Assembly (NCBI RefSeq): GCF_022483985.1
Contig: NZ_JAKVME010000001.1
Location: 2,542,001-2,606,000, forward strand
Direction of reading: 5' to 3'
Origin: Acetobacter sp.
GTDB lineage: Bacteria; Pseudomonadota; Alphaproteobacteria; Acetobacterales; Acetobacteraceae
Length of the DNA stretch: 64,000 nt
Shown here: piece after piece, positions 54,788 to 63,330 of the stretch
Position numbering within the stretch: position 1 is the first letter of the stretch
Layout: every line of letters begins with the position of its first letter
Translations under genes and position numbers: made by a program
Notes under the pieces: generated by a model
The model's database searches: none
What the model was told of the DNA's origin: nothing
Seen by the model: the letters and a program-made list of their open reading frames with translations, nothing else

Positions 54788-55621
54788 TCAGGCGGCGGTC
54801 AGGCCATCCGCCACAATCTCCCGCAGCTTGCCATGCATATGGCCGTTACCAGCCACGATCAGCACATCATCGGGCAGATCGTTGAGGTCGTTACCCTCAG
54901 TGTCCGTGCAATGACCGCCTGCTTCACGCACCAGCAGGGCACCGGCTGCGCAGTCCCACGGCTTGATGCCGAATTCCCAGTATCCCTCGTAACGGCCTGC
55001 CGCGACCCAGGCCAGATCAAGCGCAGCCGCACCGAAACGGCGGATACCCGCCACCTGCGGCATGAGCGTGCCCATGACGCGGGCAAACGGCAGACGACGC
55101 TTCGGAGAAACCTTGGCGAAAGGGATACCGGTCGCGAACAGGGATTCCAGCATGTCGCGACGTGCCGACACGCGGATGCGCCGGTCGTTCAGATATGCAC
55201 CGACACCTTTTTCGGCCCAGAACATCTCGCCCGCTGCCGGATTATAGACCACAGCCGCGACAAGTTCGATGGAACCGTCAGGCAGACGACGCTGGAGACC
55301 GATGGAAATCGCCCAGTGCGGAATGCCGTGCAGGAAGTTGGTCGTGCCGTCGAGCGGATCAACCACCCAGCGCCATGTCCAGTTTTCACTACCCGACTCG
55401 CCGCTCTCCTCCATGAGAAAAGCGTAGCCGGGACGCGCCCGTTCCAGTTCTTCCCTCAGGGTGCGCTCGGCACGCAGATCGGCCTGCGACACGAAGTCAC
55501 CCGGTCCCTTGATGCTGACCTGAAGCTGCTCGACCTCGTTGAAGTCACGCAGAAGACGCTTCGCTGCCTTTTCGGCGGCGGCCTGCATCACGGTCATTAC
55601 GGGAGAAAGACGCATCGCCAC
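54788..55621 (-). CDS. suhB: Inositol monophosphatase family protein (SuhB-like)
   Basis: 277 residues from a GTG at 55619-55621 (AGGA 9 nt upstream); an ATG two codons later is possible. It carries the metal- and phosphate-binding motifs of the family: EESGESG, DPLDGTTNFLHGIP and WDCAAGALLVREAGG. The enzyme hydrolyses inositol-1-phosphate and related sugar phosphates; E. coli SuhB also helps rRNA antitermination. It lies 86 bp downstream of efp, probably behind a weak terminator. Confidence 0.9.
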   Translation of the reverse strand: MAMRLSPVMTVMQAAAEKAAKRLLRDFNEVEQLQVSIKGPGDFVSQADLRAERTLREELERARPGYAFLMEESGESGSENWTWRWVVDPLDGTTNFLHGIPHWAISIGLQRRLPDGSIELVAAVVYNPAAGEMFWAEKGVGAYLNDRRIRVSARRDMLESLFATGIPFAKVSPKRRLPFARVMGTLMPQVAGIRRFGAAALDLAWVAAGRYEGYWEFGIKPWDCAAGALLVREAGGHCTDTEGNDLNDLPDDVLIVAGNGHMHGKLREIVADGLTAA

Positions 55622-55646
55622 GACATTTGATCCTGTAGGAAAGCGG

Positions 55647-55685
55647 AAAATGGAATCACCGGAGTCGGGAGTCTTCTCCGGTGAT
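55647..55685 (-). terminator. Hairpin after efp (weak terminator)
   Basis: On the minus strand ATCACCGGAG and CTCCGGTGAT form a perfect 10-bp stem with an 11-nt loop, followed by TCCATTTTCC. It lies about 23 nt past the efp stop. The T-tract is broken, so read-through into suhB is likely. Confidence 0.5.
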
Positions 55686-55707
55686 AGTCAGTGTCGGCCG
55701 GAATCCC

Positions 55708-56274
55708 TCAGGATTTCGCACGCTCCACATAAGTTGCGTCATCCGTGCGGACCACGATGCGCTCACCAGCCTCGATGAACGGCGGCACCATCGTCTTGAC
55801 GCCGTTGGACAGCTTCGCGGGCTTGTAGGAGGAACTGGCCGTCTGGCCTTTCACAACCGGGTCAGCCTCGATGATCTCAAGCGTGACATGCGGTGGCAGC
55901 GTCACGGCGACCGGGTCACCTTCGACGAGGTTCACGTTCAGCACCATATTGTCCTGGAGGAACGGCGCCTGATCACCCAGAAGCTCCAGCGGAATCATGA
56001 ACTGCTCGAATGTCTCAGGGTCCATGAGAACCAGCGTCTCACCGTCCATATAGGAATAGTTATATTCCTTGTCTTCGGTGATCAGACGCTCGACCGTGTC
56101 GGCTGTACGCCAGCGCTCGTTGGTCTTGTTGCCCGTCTTCAGGTCGCGCATTTCAACCTGAATGAACGCGCCGCCCTTGCCCGGCGTGATGATCTGCTGC
56201 TTGAGGACCGTCCAGCGACGACCGTCATGCTCAATGACCTGGCCCGCGCGGATCAGGTTTGCCTGCTGTTTCAT
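55708..56274 (-). CDS. efp: Elongation factor P
   Basis: 188 residues; AGGGA lies 6 nt before the ATG. The three beta-barrel domains are present. The loop that reaches the peptidyl transferase centre reads ITPGKGGAF, with Lys33 at the position modified by EpmA/EpmB in E. coli. EF-P rescues ribosomes stalled at proline runs. The OmpA-domain protein with its Pro-rich linker, encoded nearby, is an obvious candidate client. Confidence 0.97.
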   Translation of the reverse strand: MKQQANLIRAGQVIEHDGRRWTVLKQQIITPGKGGAFIQVEMRDLKTGNKTNERWRTADTVERLITEDKEYNYSYMDGETLVLMDPETFEQFMIPLELLGDQAPFLQDNMVLNVNLVEGDPVAVTLPPHVTLEIIEADPVVKGQTASSSYKPAKLSNGVKTMVPPFIEAGERIVVRTDDATYVERAKS

Positions 56275-56641
56275 AACTTATCCCTGAAGAAGGAAACACT
56301 GGGGATCAAAGGCGGGCTTCTACTCCCCGGACGGCAGAAGAGCAAGGTCAGACCAGCAGGATGGCTCTCTGATGGCCTCGCCGAGAGCACCTGCTACGGC
56401 GCATCCCGCGTCACCTCAGCGCTTATCTCTGGCAACCACGTGCTCCGGGAATGACCAAAGCTGCGTCTCAGCCGGACAGAGTTCGAAACCCGTGTTCGTA
56501 CTCAACCGGGCCACGCCAGACGGACATCAGCACAGAACGACCGCGGCACGCCAACAGCCCATACAGGCGTGGCAGACGCTAAAATCCGATCATATTTTTG
56601 GAAGTGTTCCTTACTGACGATTTACCCATAAACGGATAAAT
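56275..56641. other. Region between tRNA-Pro and efp
   Basis: 367 bp containing no supported gene or repeat. It should hold the efp promoter. I could not pick out a convincing -35/-10 pair or a terminator after the tRNA. Confidence 0.5.
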
Positions 56642-56715
56642 ATCGGGCAGGCGGGATTCGAACCCACGACCCCCAGTCCCCCAGACTGATGCGCTACCAG
56701 GCTGCGCTACTGCCC
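56642..56715 (-). tRNA. tRNA-Pro (anticodon GGG)
   Basis: The cloverleaf folds fully: acceptor CGGGCAG/CTGCCCG, anticodon stem-loop TCAGT-CTGGGGG-ACTGG with anticodon GGG, and T-arm GTGGG-TTCGAAT-CCCGC. Discriminator base A. The CCA end is not encoded and must be added. It reads proline CCC/CCU codons. Confidence 0.95.
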
Positions 56716-56733
56716 GTCAGTAATGAACGGCCA

Positions 56734-56762
56734 CTCTCTAGCAGGCTTGCCGACCCTCCACA
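56734..56762 (-). promoter_or_regulatory. Possible promoter of tRNA-Pro
   Basis: TTGTGG (56757-56762) and TAGAGA (56734-56739) are 17 bp apart on the minus strand, about 19 bp before the tRNA 5' end. Imperfect boxes, but the spacing and position are right. Confidence 0.45.
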
Positions 56763-56788
56763 AGAGAGGTTCGACAGCAATCGGCGCT

Positions 56789-57361
56789 TTAACCGACCGT
56801 CAGACTGGCCTTGACCTCAGCCAGCCGGAGCAGAATGTCTTCGAGACTTTTCCGCATCCGGTCATGCTCATTTTCCAGCCGCTCGTCACGCACAGTCACC
56901 GTGACAACCTGCGGCTCAGGCTGCACAGCCTGCATGAGCGGAGGAGCAACCGCCTGTGGCTCATCATCCTGCGACTGACACATGTCTGGCTCAGAAACCG
57001 TTTCAGGCCCAGAAGCGTCGGCAGTCCTGCCGCTGACTTCCTCTTCCAGCCCTTCCGGCCCCTTTTCACGGAGAACGCGCTGGACACCTTTGATGGTGTA
57101 ACCCTTGACGTAAAGCAGCGTCGCAATCCGCCGAAGCAGATCGACATCCTCAGGCCGGTAATACCGGCGTCCACCGCCCCTTTTCAGGGGCCGCACCTGC
57201 TCAAAGCGCGTTTCCCAGAAACGCAGCACGTGCTGGGGAACCTTCAGTTCATCAGCGACCTCGCTGATGGTGCGGAAGGCCAGCGGACCCTTGCGCCCGC
57301 GAATTTCGTCGTCTGCTTCGTGTGTATCTGGAGCGGTTTCCGGATTTTCCCCGGCGCTCAT
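56789..57361 (-). CDS. MerR-family transcriptional regulator
   Basis: 190 residues. The winged helix-turn-helix ([51 protein letters not shown]) is at about 30-80, followed by a helix, an acidic Ser/Pro-rich region and a C-terminal coiled coil ([21 protein letters not shown]). No effector cysteines typical of metal sensors are seen. Its ATG overlaps the ihfA stop by 4 bp. This ihfA-merR pair is conserved in alphaproteobacteria; its targets are unknown. Confidence 0.9.
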   Translation of the reverse strand: MSAGENPETAPDTHEADDEIRGRKGPLAFRTISEVADELKVPQHVLRFWETRFEQVRPLKRGGGRRYYRPEDVDLLRRIATLLYVKGYTIKGVQRVLREKGPEGLEEEVSGRTADASGPETVSEPDMCQSQDDEPQAVAPPLMQAVQPEPQVVTVTVRDERLENEHDRMRKSLEDILLRLAEVKASLTVG

Positions 57362-57651
57362 TCAGAGGCTCCATTGACCGCGCCACGAAGAATATGGCTG
57401 GGCCGGAAGGAGATCACCGAACGGGGGAGAATGGGAATCTCCACGCCGGTCTTCGGATTTCGACCGCTCCGCTGGCCTTTCCGGCGCACCATGAAAGTGC
57501 CGAACCCGCTGATCTTCACCGATTCCCCGGATTCAAGCGCAGCCGACATTGTTTCAAGGACGGCTTCCAGCAGCGCCACGGACTCACTCCGGGACAGGCC
57601 GACTTCCGTATAGATGTGTTCCGCCAGACTGGCGCGCGTTACCGTGCTCAT
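57358..57651 (-). CDS. ihfA: Integration host factor subunit alpha
   Basis: 97 residues of the HU/IHF family. The DNA-intercalating arm shows GRNPKTG, and the body [12 protein letters not shown] and [14 protein letters not shown] fits IHF-alpha. It bends DNA and assists transcription and recombination, with an IhfB partner encoded elsewhere. It follows fabH by 94 bp and overlaps merR. Confidence 0.93.
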   Translation of the reverse strand: MSTVTRASLAEHIYTEVGLSRSESVALLEAVLETMSAALESGESVKISGFGTFMVRRKGQRSGRNPKTGVEIPILPRSVISFRPSHILRGAVNGASE

Positions 57652-57745
57652 GTCTCACAAGGTAACATGCTGATGCGGGCCGTCAATTACGTCATGCAGG
57701 AGAAAATCGTCCGTCAGATAAATTGACCGGCGGACGGAACCAACC

Positions 57746-58711
57746 TCAGATTCGCACCAGCGCCGATCCCCAGGTCAGCCCACCGCCCAACGCTTCCATG
57801 AGCACCAGATCACCGCGCTTGATCCGGCCATCCCGCATGGCTTCATCCAGCGCCAGCGGAATGGACGCCGCCGATGTGTTGGCGTGGCGATCGACAGTGA
57901 CCACAACTCTTTCAATCGGCATCTGCAATTTACGGGCCACGCCTTCGATAATCCGGATATTCGCCTGATGCGGCACAAGCCAGGACACATCGGACGGCGT
58001 GAAACCAGCACTTTCCAGGGCTTCGTCAACGGAAGACGCCAGCTTCGCCACGGCGTGACGGAACACTTCCCGCCCGTTCATCCGCAGATGCCCGGAGTGA
58101 TCCGGCCGCCCAACAGCACCATCGACAAAGAGAAGGTCTCCGGCGGAACCGTCGGCATGCAGATGCGTGGAGAGAATGCCGCGACCGTTAGCGTCGTCAC
58201 TCGCCTGAAGCACAACGGCTCCCGCGCCATCACCGAACAGCACAGCCGTTCCACGATCGGACCAGTCCAGAATACGGGAATAGACTTCACTCCCGATAAC
58301 AACGACGCATTTCGTGTTACCGGCACGAATGAGGGCGTCAGCGGTGGACAGTGCATAGATGAAGCCGCTGCATGCGGCGGCAACGTCGAACCCGAATCCA
58401 TCCGTCACACCGAGATCGGCGAGAACGCGGACGGCAGTGGCCGGAAAAACCTGATCCGGTGTGGATGTCGCCACAATGACGGCGCCCACCTCCATCGGGT
58501 CGATACCAGCGAAATCCAGCGCCCGCTGGGCAGCCCGGGATGCCATGTAGACCGCGTTCTCGCTGCCACTGACGATATGCCGCTGACCAATGCCGGTTCG
58601 ACCACGAATCCATTCATCCGATGTATCGAGACGCTCGGAGAGTTCGTCGTTGGTAACAATTTTCTCAGGGAGATAGCTGCCAACGCCAACCAGCATGGAA
58701 CGTATTGTCAT
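57746..58711 (-). CDS. fabH: Beta-ketoacyl-ACP synthase III
   Basis: 321 residues from the ATG at 58709-58711 (GAAGG 8 nt upstream). Cys114 in the AAACSGF motif is the nucleophile, with His (LVPHQANIRI) and Asn (HANTSAAS) completing the triad. It condenses acetyl-CoA with malonyl-ACP to start fatty acid synthesis. It lies between plsX and ihfA, a typical order. Confidence 0.96.
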   Translation of the reverse strand: MTIRSMLVGVGSYLPEKIVTNDELSERLDTSDEWIRGRTGIGQRHIVSGSENAVYMASRAAQRALDFAGIDPMEVGAVIVATSTPDQVFPATAVRVLADLGVTDGFGFDVAAACSGFIYALSTADALIRAGNTKCVVVIGSEVYSRILDWSDRGTAVLFGDGAGAVVLQASDDANGRGILSTHLHADGSAGDLLFVDGAVGRPDHSGHLRMNGREVFRHAVAKLASSVDEALESAGFTPSDVSWLVPHQANIRIIEGVARKLQMPIERVVVTVDRHANTSAASIPLALDEAMRDGRIKRGDLVLMEALGGGLTWGSALVRI

Positions 58712-58823
58712 CCGGCACACCTTCAGGACACAGGGGGCGACAACAACCCTCGCCCGCTGTCTTCAGTCACAGAAACCACGTAAAATCAGCGAAAAACCAT
58801 CAGTTACAGACCCTGCCCCCTCG

Positions 58824-59924
58824 TCACGCCACAGGCTGGCGTTCCGGATCAGCAACAGAGCGGCTGGTCGTCAGCGAGGACATGTTCCCCAGACGGGCAC
58901 GAATTCCTTCATTGAAATGATGCGTGACCATGTCCATCGCAACATCAACAGCGGATGCAAATCCTTCCGCATCCGTGCCGCCATGTGATTTCACAACCAC
59001 ACCGTTCAGCCCGACGAAAACCGCGCCGTTATAGCGGCGGGGATCAAGCCAGTCCTTCATGCGCTCCAGAGCCGGGCGAACGAGGAGATAAGCCAGACGG
59101 CCAGCCAGACTGCTCGTAAACACCTGCCGGAACAGGCCGGACGCCATCTTCATGGCGCCCTCGCCTGTTTTGAGCGCGACATTCCCCGTAAAACCATCCG
59201 TCACGACAATATCTGTCGTACCCGCCGTGATGTCATGTCCCTCGACAAAGCCGTGAAACTGCCCGGCAAGCGGACTGTCTCTCAGGACATCGGCGGCCTG
59301 ACGCAGTTTCTCGTCACCCTTCAGCTCTTCCGCCCCGACGTTCAGCAGGCCGATCGTGGGAGACGGCAGGCCGAGCACAGCCTTGGCGAAGGCTTCACCC
59401 ATGACGGCGAATTCGACCAGATTACGCCAGTCGCACGCCACATTGGCGCCGAGGTCCAGCATGACGACATCGCCCTTCATGCTGGGACTGATGGCCGCCA
59501 TGGCGGGACGGGAAATACCGGGAAGCGTCTTGATCACGATCTTGGCAAGAGCCAGCATCGCACCGCTGTTTCCAGCCGACACGACACCCGCCGCTTCTCC
59601 ACCGGCCACGGCATCCATGACCGCGCGCATGGACGTATCCTTCAGCCGCAGGGCGGCTGTAGGCTTCATATCCATGCTGACAGCGGCAGAGGCATGCCTG
59701 ATCGTACAGATGGCGGCAGCCTTCGGATGGCGGGCGAGAAGCCCACGCAGACGCTGTTCGTCCCCAACAAGCAGCACCCGGGCTCCCGGATGCCGGTCCG
59801 CAGCGATAGCGAGACCCGCAATGACCATCTCAGGACCGCCATCGCCCCCCATAGCATCAACAGCGAGGGAAAACGGTTCCGGACTCTGGGCAGTCTCTGC
59901 GGCGGAGTGCTCTGCTGCGCTCAT
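58824..59924 (-). CDS. plsX: Phosphate acyltransferase PlsX
   Basis: 366 residues. The PlsX fold starts LAVDAMGGDGGPEMVIAGL and includes the conserved SAGNSGAMLA and VTDGFTGNVALKTGEGAMK. It transfers acyl chains from acyl-ACP to phosphate, making acyl phosphate for PlsY in phospholipid synthesis. It lies 77 bp after rpmF and 112 bp before fabH, the conserved rpmF-plsX-fabH lipid/ribosome cluster. Confidence 0.96.
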   Translation of the reverse strand: MSAAEHSAAETAQSPEPFSLAVDAMGGDGGPEMVIAGLAIAADRHPGARVLLVGDEQRLRGLLARHPKAAAICTIRHASAAVSMDMKPTAALRLKDTSMRAVMDAVAGGEAAGVVSAGNSGAMLALAKIVIKTLPGISRPAMAAISPSMKGDVVMLDLGANVACDWRNLVEFAVMGEAFAKAVLGLPSPTIGLLNVGAEELKGDEKLRQAADVLRDSPLAGQFHGFVEGHDITAGTTDIVVTDGFTGNVALKTGEGAMKMASGLFRQVFTSSLAGRLAYLLVRPALERMKDWLDPRRYNGAVFVGLNGVVVKSHGGTDAEGFASAVDVAMDMVTHHFNEGIRARLGNMSSLTTSRSVADPERQPVA

Positions 59925-60001
59925 GAATGCGATCCGGCCTTCATGAACAAAGAACGCCTTGCCTTATCAGGGATACCGCGTGCCACGTTACAACACCGTG
60001 A

Positions 60002-60205
60002 TCAGGCGCGGACTGCAACTTTCAGGGCCTTGCCGGCTGCGATCACTTCGCGGCCATCATAGTGACCACAATGGCTGCAGACGTGGTGCGGGCGCTTCAG
60101 CTCACCGCAGTTGCCGCACTCGGCGTGGGCTTCAACCGTCAGAGCCTGATGGCTGCGACGCATACCACGGCGGGAAGGAGACGTTTTTCTTTTAGGTACA
60201 GCCAT
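60002..60205 (-). CDS. rpmF: 50S ribosomal protein L32
   Basis: 67 residues from the ATG at 60203-60205 ([22 protein letters not shown]). Frame extension upstream is rejected because it lacks family similarity. Zinc-ribbon cysteines are retained (CGNCG and CSHCG), so this is the C+ form. L32 is a small late-assembly 50S protein. It follows the DUF177 gene by 151 bp. Confidence 0.96.
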   Translation of the reverse strand: MAVPKRKTSPSRRGMRRSHQALTVEAHAECGNCGELKRPHHVCSHCGHYDGREVIAAGKALKVAVRA

Positions 60206-60356
60206 GGGTCCAAGCCCCTCCGAAATGATGGCATCCCGGAACCGCCACAAGACGGAACCTGGACATAACTACAATTGAGGGCGGGGCTCTACCAGACCAG
60301 CAACGGTTCCGCAAGGACCGATCGGAAACTGACAGGTCCGCACGGCACGCAGACGT

Positions 60357-60932
60357 TCAGGAACCGTCCCGTTTAAGCTTGGCCAGAGCAGCAAAAGGAT
60401 TGGGACGCTCCTCGACCTCTTCTTCCACTTCCTGCCGGGAAATTTCTTCCTCGGTCAGAATCGCCGCAGGCCGCGCCACGCCGGGACGCCGTGGATAGGG
60501 GTCAAGGATAAGCGACAACTGCTCGACTGCCGCCTCCCCCAGATCGACCACATCTCCATCATAGGGGACATCGTCGATTTCATCCAGTTCGCCATTTTCA
60601 TCGAACGATCCATCATGGTCGGACGCCGGTACGAATCGAATGACGAAGCGCTCGGCGATCACGTCCTCGAACACTTCCAGAGTCAGCACACAGAGCTGGC
60701 TGAGTCGGGCGGTCATGGACCCTGTCGCCTGAACCGTATGGCCGGTCTGGGGGAACAGCTCGTACCGGCATGACAGGCTCGCCACATCCGGCAGGCCAAG
60801 CCGCTGGGCGATACGGGCACATTCAGCTTCGGTGGCGGTTACCGAGATTTCACGGGGAGAGTCGGTGGACGCACCGCGCAATGTCCTCACAAGAACGGGG
60901 CGGGGGAATTCGGAAACTCCGGAAGCAGTCAC
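60357..60932 (-). CDS. DUF177 / YceD family protein
   Basis: 191 residues from a GTG at 60930-60932 that has AAAGGA 8 nt upstream; a TTG eight codons earlier is less likely. The family pattern is visible: FSRPV-like SEFPRPVLVRTL at the start, CVLTLEVFEDVIAERFVIRF in the centre and DGDVVDLGEAAVEQLSLILDPYPRRPG near the end. The family is almost always next to rpmF and is implicated in 23S rRNA/large-subunit biogenesis. Confidence 0.9.
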   Translation of the reverse strand: MTASGVSEFPRPVLVRTLRGASTDSPREISVTATEAECARIAQRLGLPDVASLSCRYELFPQTGHTVQATGSMTARLSQLCVLTLEVFEDVIAERFVIRFVPASDHDGSFDENGELDEIDDVPYDGDVVDLGEAAVEQLSLILDPYPRRPGVARPAAILTEEEISRQEVEEEVEERPNPFAALAKLKRDGS

Positions 60933-61071
60933 TTTATAGATCCTTTCCCGACGCAAAGTCCGATGATAGCGCCTTTAGCGTGACAGAAAACACTCTATCG
61001 GACATTCGTTCCCTGTGCTTTAATGGTAACGATATTTACTGCGCCATCCGTGGAGAGAACAGACTACCGTC

Positions 61072-61668
61072 ATGTCAAAATGCCAGCCTTTCTCCCGGAC
61101 TGAACCACGGCCAGCCGCAGGACGGCGCAGCAGACAGGCGCTCAGGGCTCTGGGCCTGATGGGAGGCCTCTTTGTTCTCTCCGGCTGTGCGGTATTCGAA
61201 AACTCGCCCATGCCGCGTGGTTCGCTCGTCGAGGCTGACGACTACAACCAGCTCAAGCCCGGCGTGAGCAATCGCGCCGATGCGCTTGATCTGCTCGGCT
61301 CGCCGACCTCCAAGGCGACCTTTGACGATAACACATGGATTTATGTTTCGATGATGACGGCGCCGACCCCGGCGAATTTCCCGCACGTCACGAAACAGCA
61401 GGTCGTCGTGCTGAATTTCGATCAGGCCGGAACGCTCCGCTCCCTCAGAACACTGGGGCCGCAAGACGCCAAACATCCGGGCATGGTCGGCGGCAGCACT
61501 CCGACACCAGGCACCAAGATCAATATTCTTCAGGAAATCATCGGCAACGTCGGACGCTACAACCCGATGCAGGGCATGATGAACAATAGCTCCTTTGGCG
61601 GCGGCAACAACGGCATGGGCATGAGCAACGGCCCGGGTCATGGCGGCGCAGGCAACAGCCTGCCCTGA
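61072..61668 (+). CDS. bamE: Outer-membrane assembly factor BamE (SmpA) family lipoprotein
   Basis: 198 residues. The signal peptide ends in the lipobox LSGC (lipidated Cys at about residue 39). The SmpA/OmlA domain follows: LKPGVSNRADALDLLGSPTSKATFDDNTWIYVS, then FDQAGTLRSLRTL. A glycine/asparagine/methionine-rich tail (SSFGGGNNGMGMSNGPG) is unusual and longer than in E. coli BamE. It stabilises the BAM complex at the outer membrane. It diverges from the DUF177 gene. Confidence 0.9.
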   Translation: MSKCQPFSRTEPRPAAGRRSRQALRALGLMGGLFVLSGCAVFENSPMPRGSLVEADDYNQLKPGVSNRADALDLLGSPTSKATFDDNTWIYVSMMTAPTPANFPHVTKQQVVVLNFDQAGTLRSLRTLGPQDAKHPGMVGGSTPTPGTKINILQEIIGNVGRYNPMQGMMNNSSFGGGNNGMGMSNGPGHGGAGNSLP

Positions 61669-61738
61669 TTCTGGCCTGAGACGCCCGGCTTTGCTGAGTG
61701 ATCCCGGCCGTTCTTCTGCCTGACCTTATCTGCCGGGA

Positions 61739-61857
61739 GGGTTTACGGGGCGCTGCCCCGAACCCCGCCAAAGGCGCGCCTTTGGCAACAGTTTATTATC
61801 AATGTATCGGGGTGAAGGGCCTGTGGTCCCTTCCGGGAGTAGGCAGCCTCCGCATCG
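61739..61857 (+). repeat. Dispersed multi-hairpin repeat, copy D (most complete)
   Basis: TTTACGGGGCGCTGCCCCG hairpin, AACCCCGCC, the perfect 18-bp palindrome CCAAAGGCGCGCCTTTGG (61768-61785), an AT-rich spacer (TTTATTATCAATGTATCGGGG), GGGCCTGTGGTCCC, and GCAGCCTCCGCATCGGC. It lies between the convergent bamE and envZ-like genes and may terminate both. Confidence 0.88.
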
Positions 61858-61957
61858 GCTTCTGCACGAGCCAGCCAGAGCAGATCGCAATTAAGATGGT
61901 AGGCTCACTCATCATGTGAGGATACCCGTTATACCGGATGGCAAACAGACCCGCCGT

Positions 61958-63322
61958 TCAGCACGGCAGGGTAATGCGCACATTCAGCCCGCCTCGCAGG
62001 CTTTCTCCCAACTGGATATCGCCGCCATGAGCCCGCACGATGTCGCGGACAATCGTCAGGCCCAGTCCGGTCCCACCCTTCTTGCCGCTTGAAAACGCAC
62101 GAAAAACCTCCTCCCGGCGTTCCAGCGGAATCCCCGGCCCATTATCATCCACCTCAATGATGATGCTGTGCCCTTCCTGCCGTCCGGAAAGCCAGACAGA
62201 TGCGCCAAGACGACGGGCATTCTCCAGAATATTGTTCAACATGCGCCGCATCGCATCCGGCCGGGCCTCGATAGCCAGACCCGGTTCACAGATCACAGCC
62301 CCAACCCGGCCACCGGCCCGCGCAATGGCGGAAGCAACATCTTCCAGCAGCACAGCGACATCCAGTTTCTCCGGCGCTTCGGCCCCTTCCCCACGGGCGA
62401 AGGAGAGGTAACTCTCGATCAGCCGCTCCATTTCAGCGACATCACCGATCATGTCATGCACGTCATCCCGCAGATGTCCGGCATCCACCACACCGGACTG
62501 AGGGAACATGGCGAGAGAAAGCCGCAGTCGGGTCAGCGGAGTTCTCAGGTCGTGTGACACACCCGCCAGCACGGCGGTACGCTGCATGACGAATCGGGAA
62601 ATCCGTTCCTGCATGCGGTTGAACGCCACGGCGGCCTTCCGGACTTCACGAGCGCCTTCCGGCCGAATGGGACCGACATCCCGTCCCAGACCGAACTGCT
62701 CGGCGGCGCGTGCCAGACGTCTTACGGCGCGCACCTGATTCTGCATGAAGAGCGCAGCCACAACGAACAGCAGCAGTGAACTGCCAAGCGCCCAGAATAC
62801 GAAAAGCCAGATCTGGCCGACATCCAGCCGCTTACGGGGTGCATCGATCTTCAGAACCCCATCCGGCAACTGAATCATGATGAACACATGATGCTCGTCC
62901 GTCAGCCAGTCCACAAAGAACGGATAGGAAATAAAGGCCTGAAGCGTGCGAACGAGGTCCTCATCCATAGGCCCGACAACATGTGTCGAGCCAAATTTGG
63001 TCAGCTTCGCATTCTGATGCCACTCAACAACGAGCTGAGTGCGTGACCGCACCTGTCTGGTCAGCCACGCCCGATCCGCGCGTGTCTGGTAACGCTCCAG
63101 AAAATCCAGCGACAGGCTGATTTCAGACACCACGCTTTCAGACATACGGCGTGACATCACGTGCAGATAATTGCCGTAGAACAGCTCCAGCGCGATTCCC
63201 TGCGTGACCAGCAGGGGGATCAGCACAATCAGCAGGGATCGACCCAGAAAAGAATTCGGCAGGACACGCCGCACCGAACGGTCGAGCCTGCCATCACCCC
63301 AGAATGTGCGCCATCCGCGCAT
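61958..63322 (-). CDS. EnvZ-type sensor histidine kinase
   Basis: 454 residues. Two membrane helices (about 27-46 and 171-193) enclose a periplasmic domain. A HAMP region (RRLARAAEQFGLG) leads to the phospho-acceptor His257 (LAGVSHDLRTPLTRLRL). The ATP-binding part has the N box NNILENARRLG, G1 DNGPGIP and G2 GGTGLGLTI. It phosphorylates the response regulator encoded 8 bp upstream. Its stimulus (osmotic or envelope stress in EnvZ relatives) is inferred only from family. Confidence 0.93.
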   Translation of the reverse strand: MRGWRTFWGDGRLDRSVRRVLPNSFLGRSLLIVLIPLLVTQGIALELFYGNYLHVMSRRMSESVVSEISLSLDFLERYQTRADRAWLTRQVRSRTQLVVEWHQNAKLTKFGSTHVVGPMDEDLVRTLQAFISYPFFVDWLTDEHHVFIMIQLPDGVLKIDAPRKRLDVGQIWLFVFWALGSSLLLFVVAALFMQNQVRAVRRLARAAEQFGLGRDVGPIRPEGAREVRKAAVAFNRMQERISRFVMQRTAVLAGVSHDLRTPLTRLRLSLAMFPQSGVVDAGHLRDDVHDMIGDVAEMERLIESYLSFARGEGAEAPEKLDVAVLLEDVASAIARAGGRVGAVICEPGLAIEARPDAMRRMLNNILENARRLGASVWLSGRQEGHSIIIEVDDNGPGIPLERREEVFRAFSSGKKGGTGLGLTIVRDIVRAHGGDIQLGESLRGGLNVRITLPC

Positions 63323-63330
63323 GACCGACG

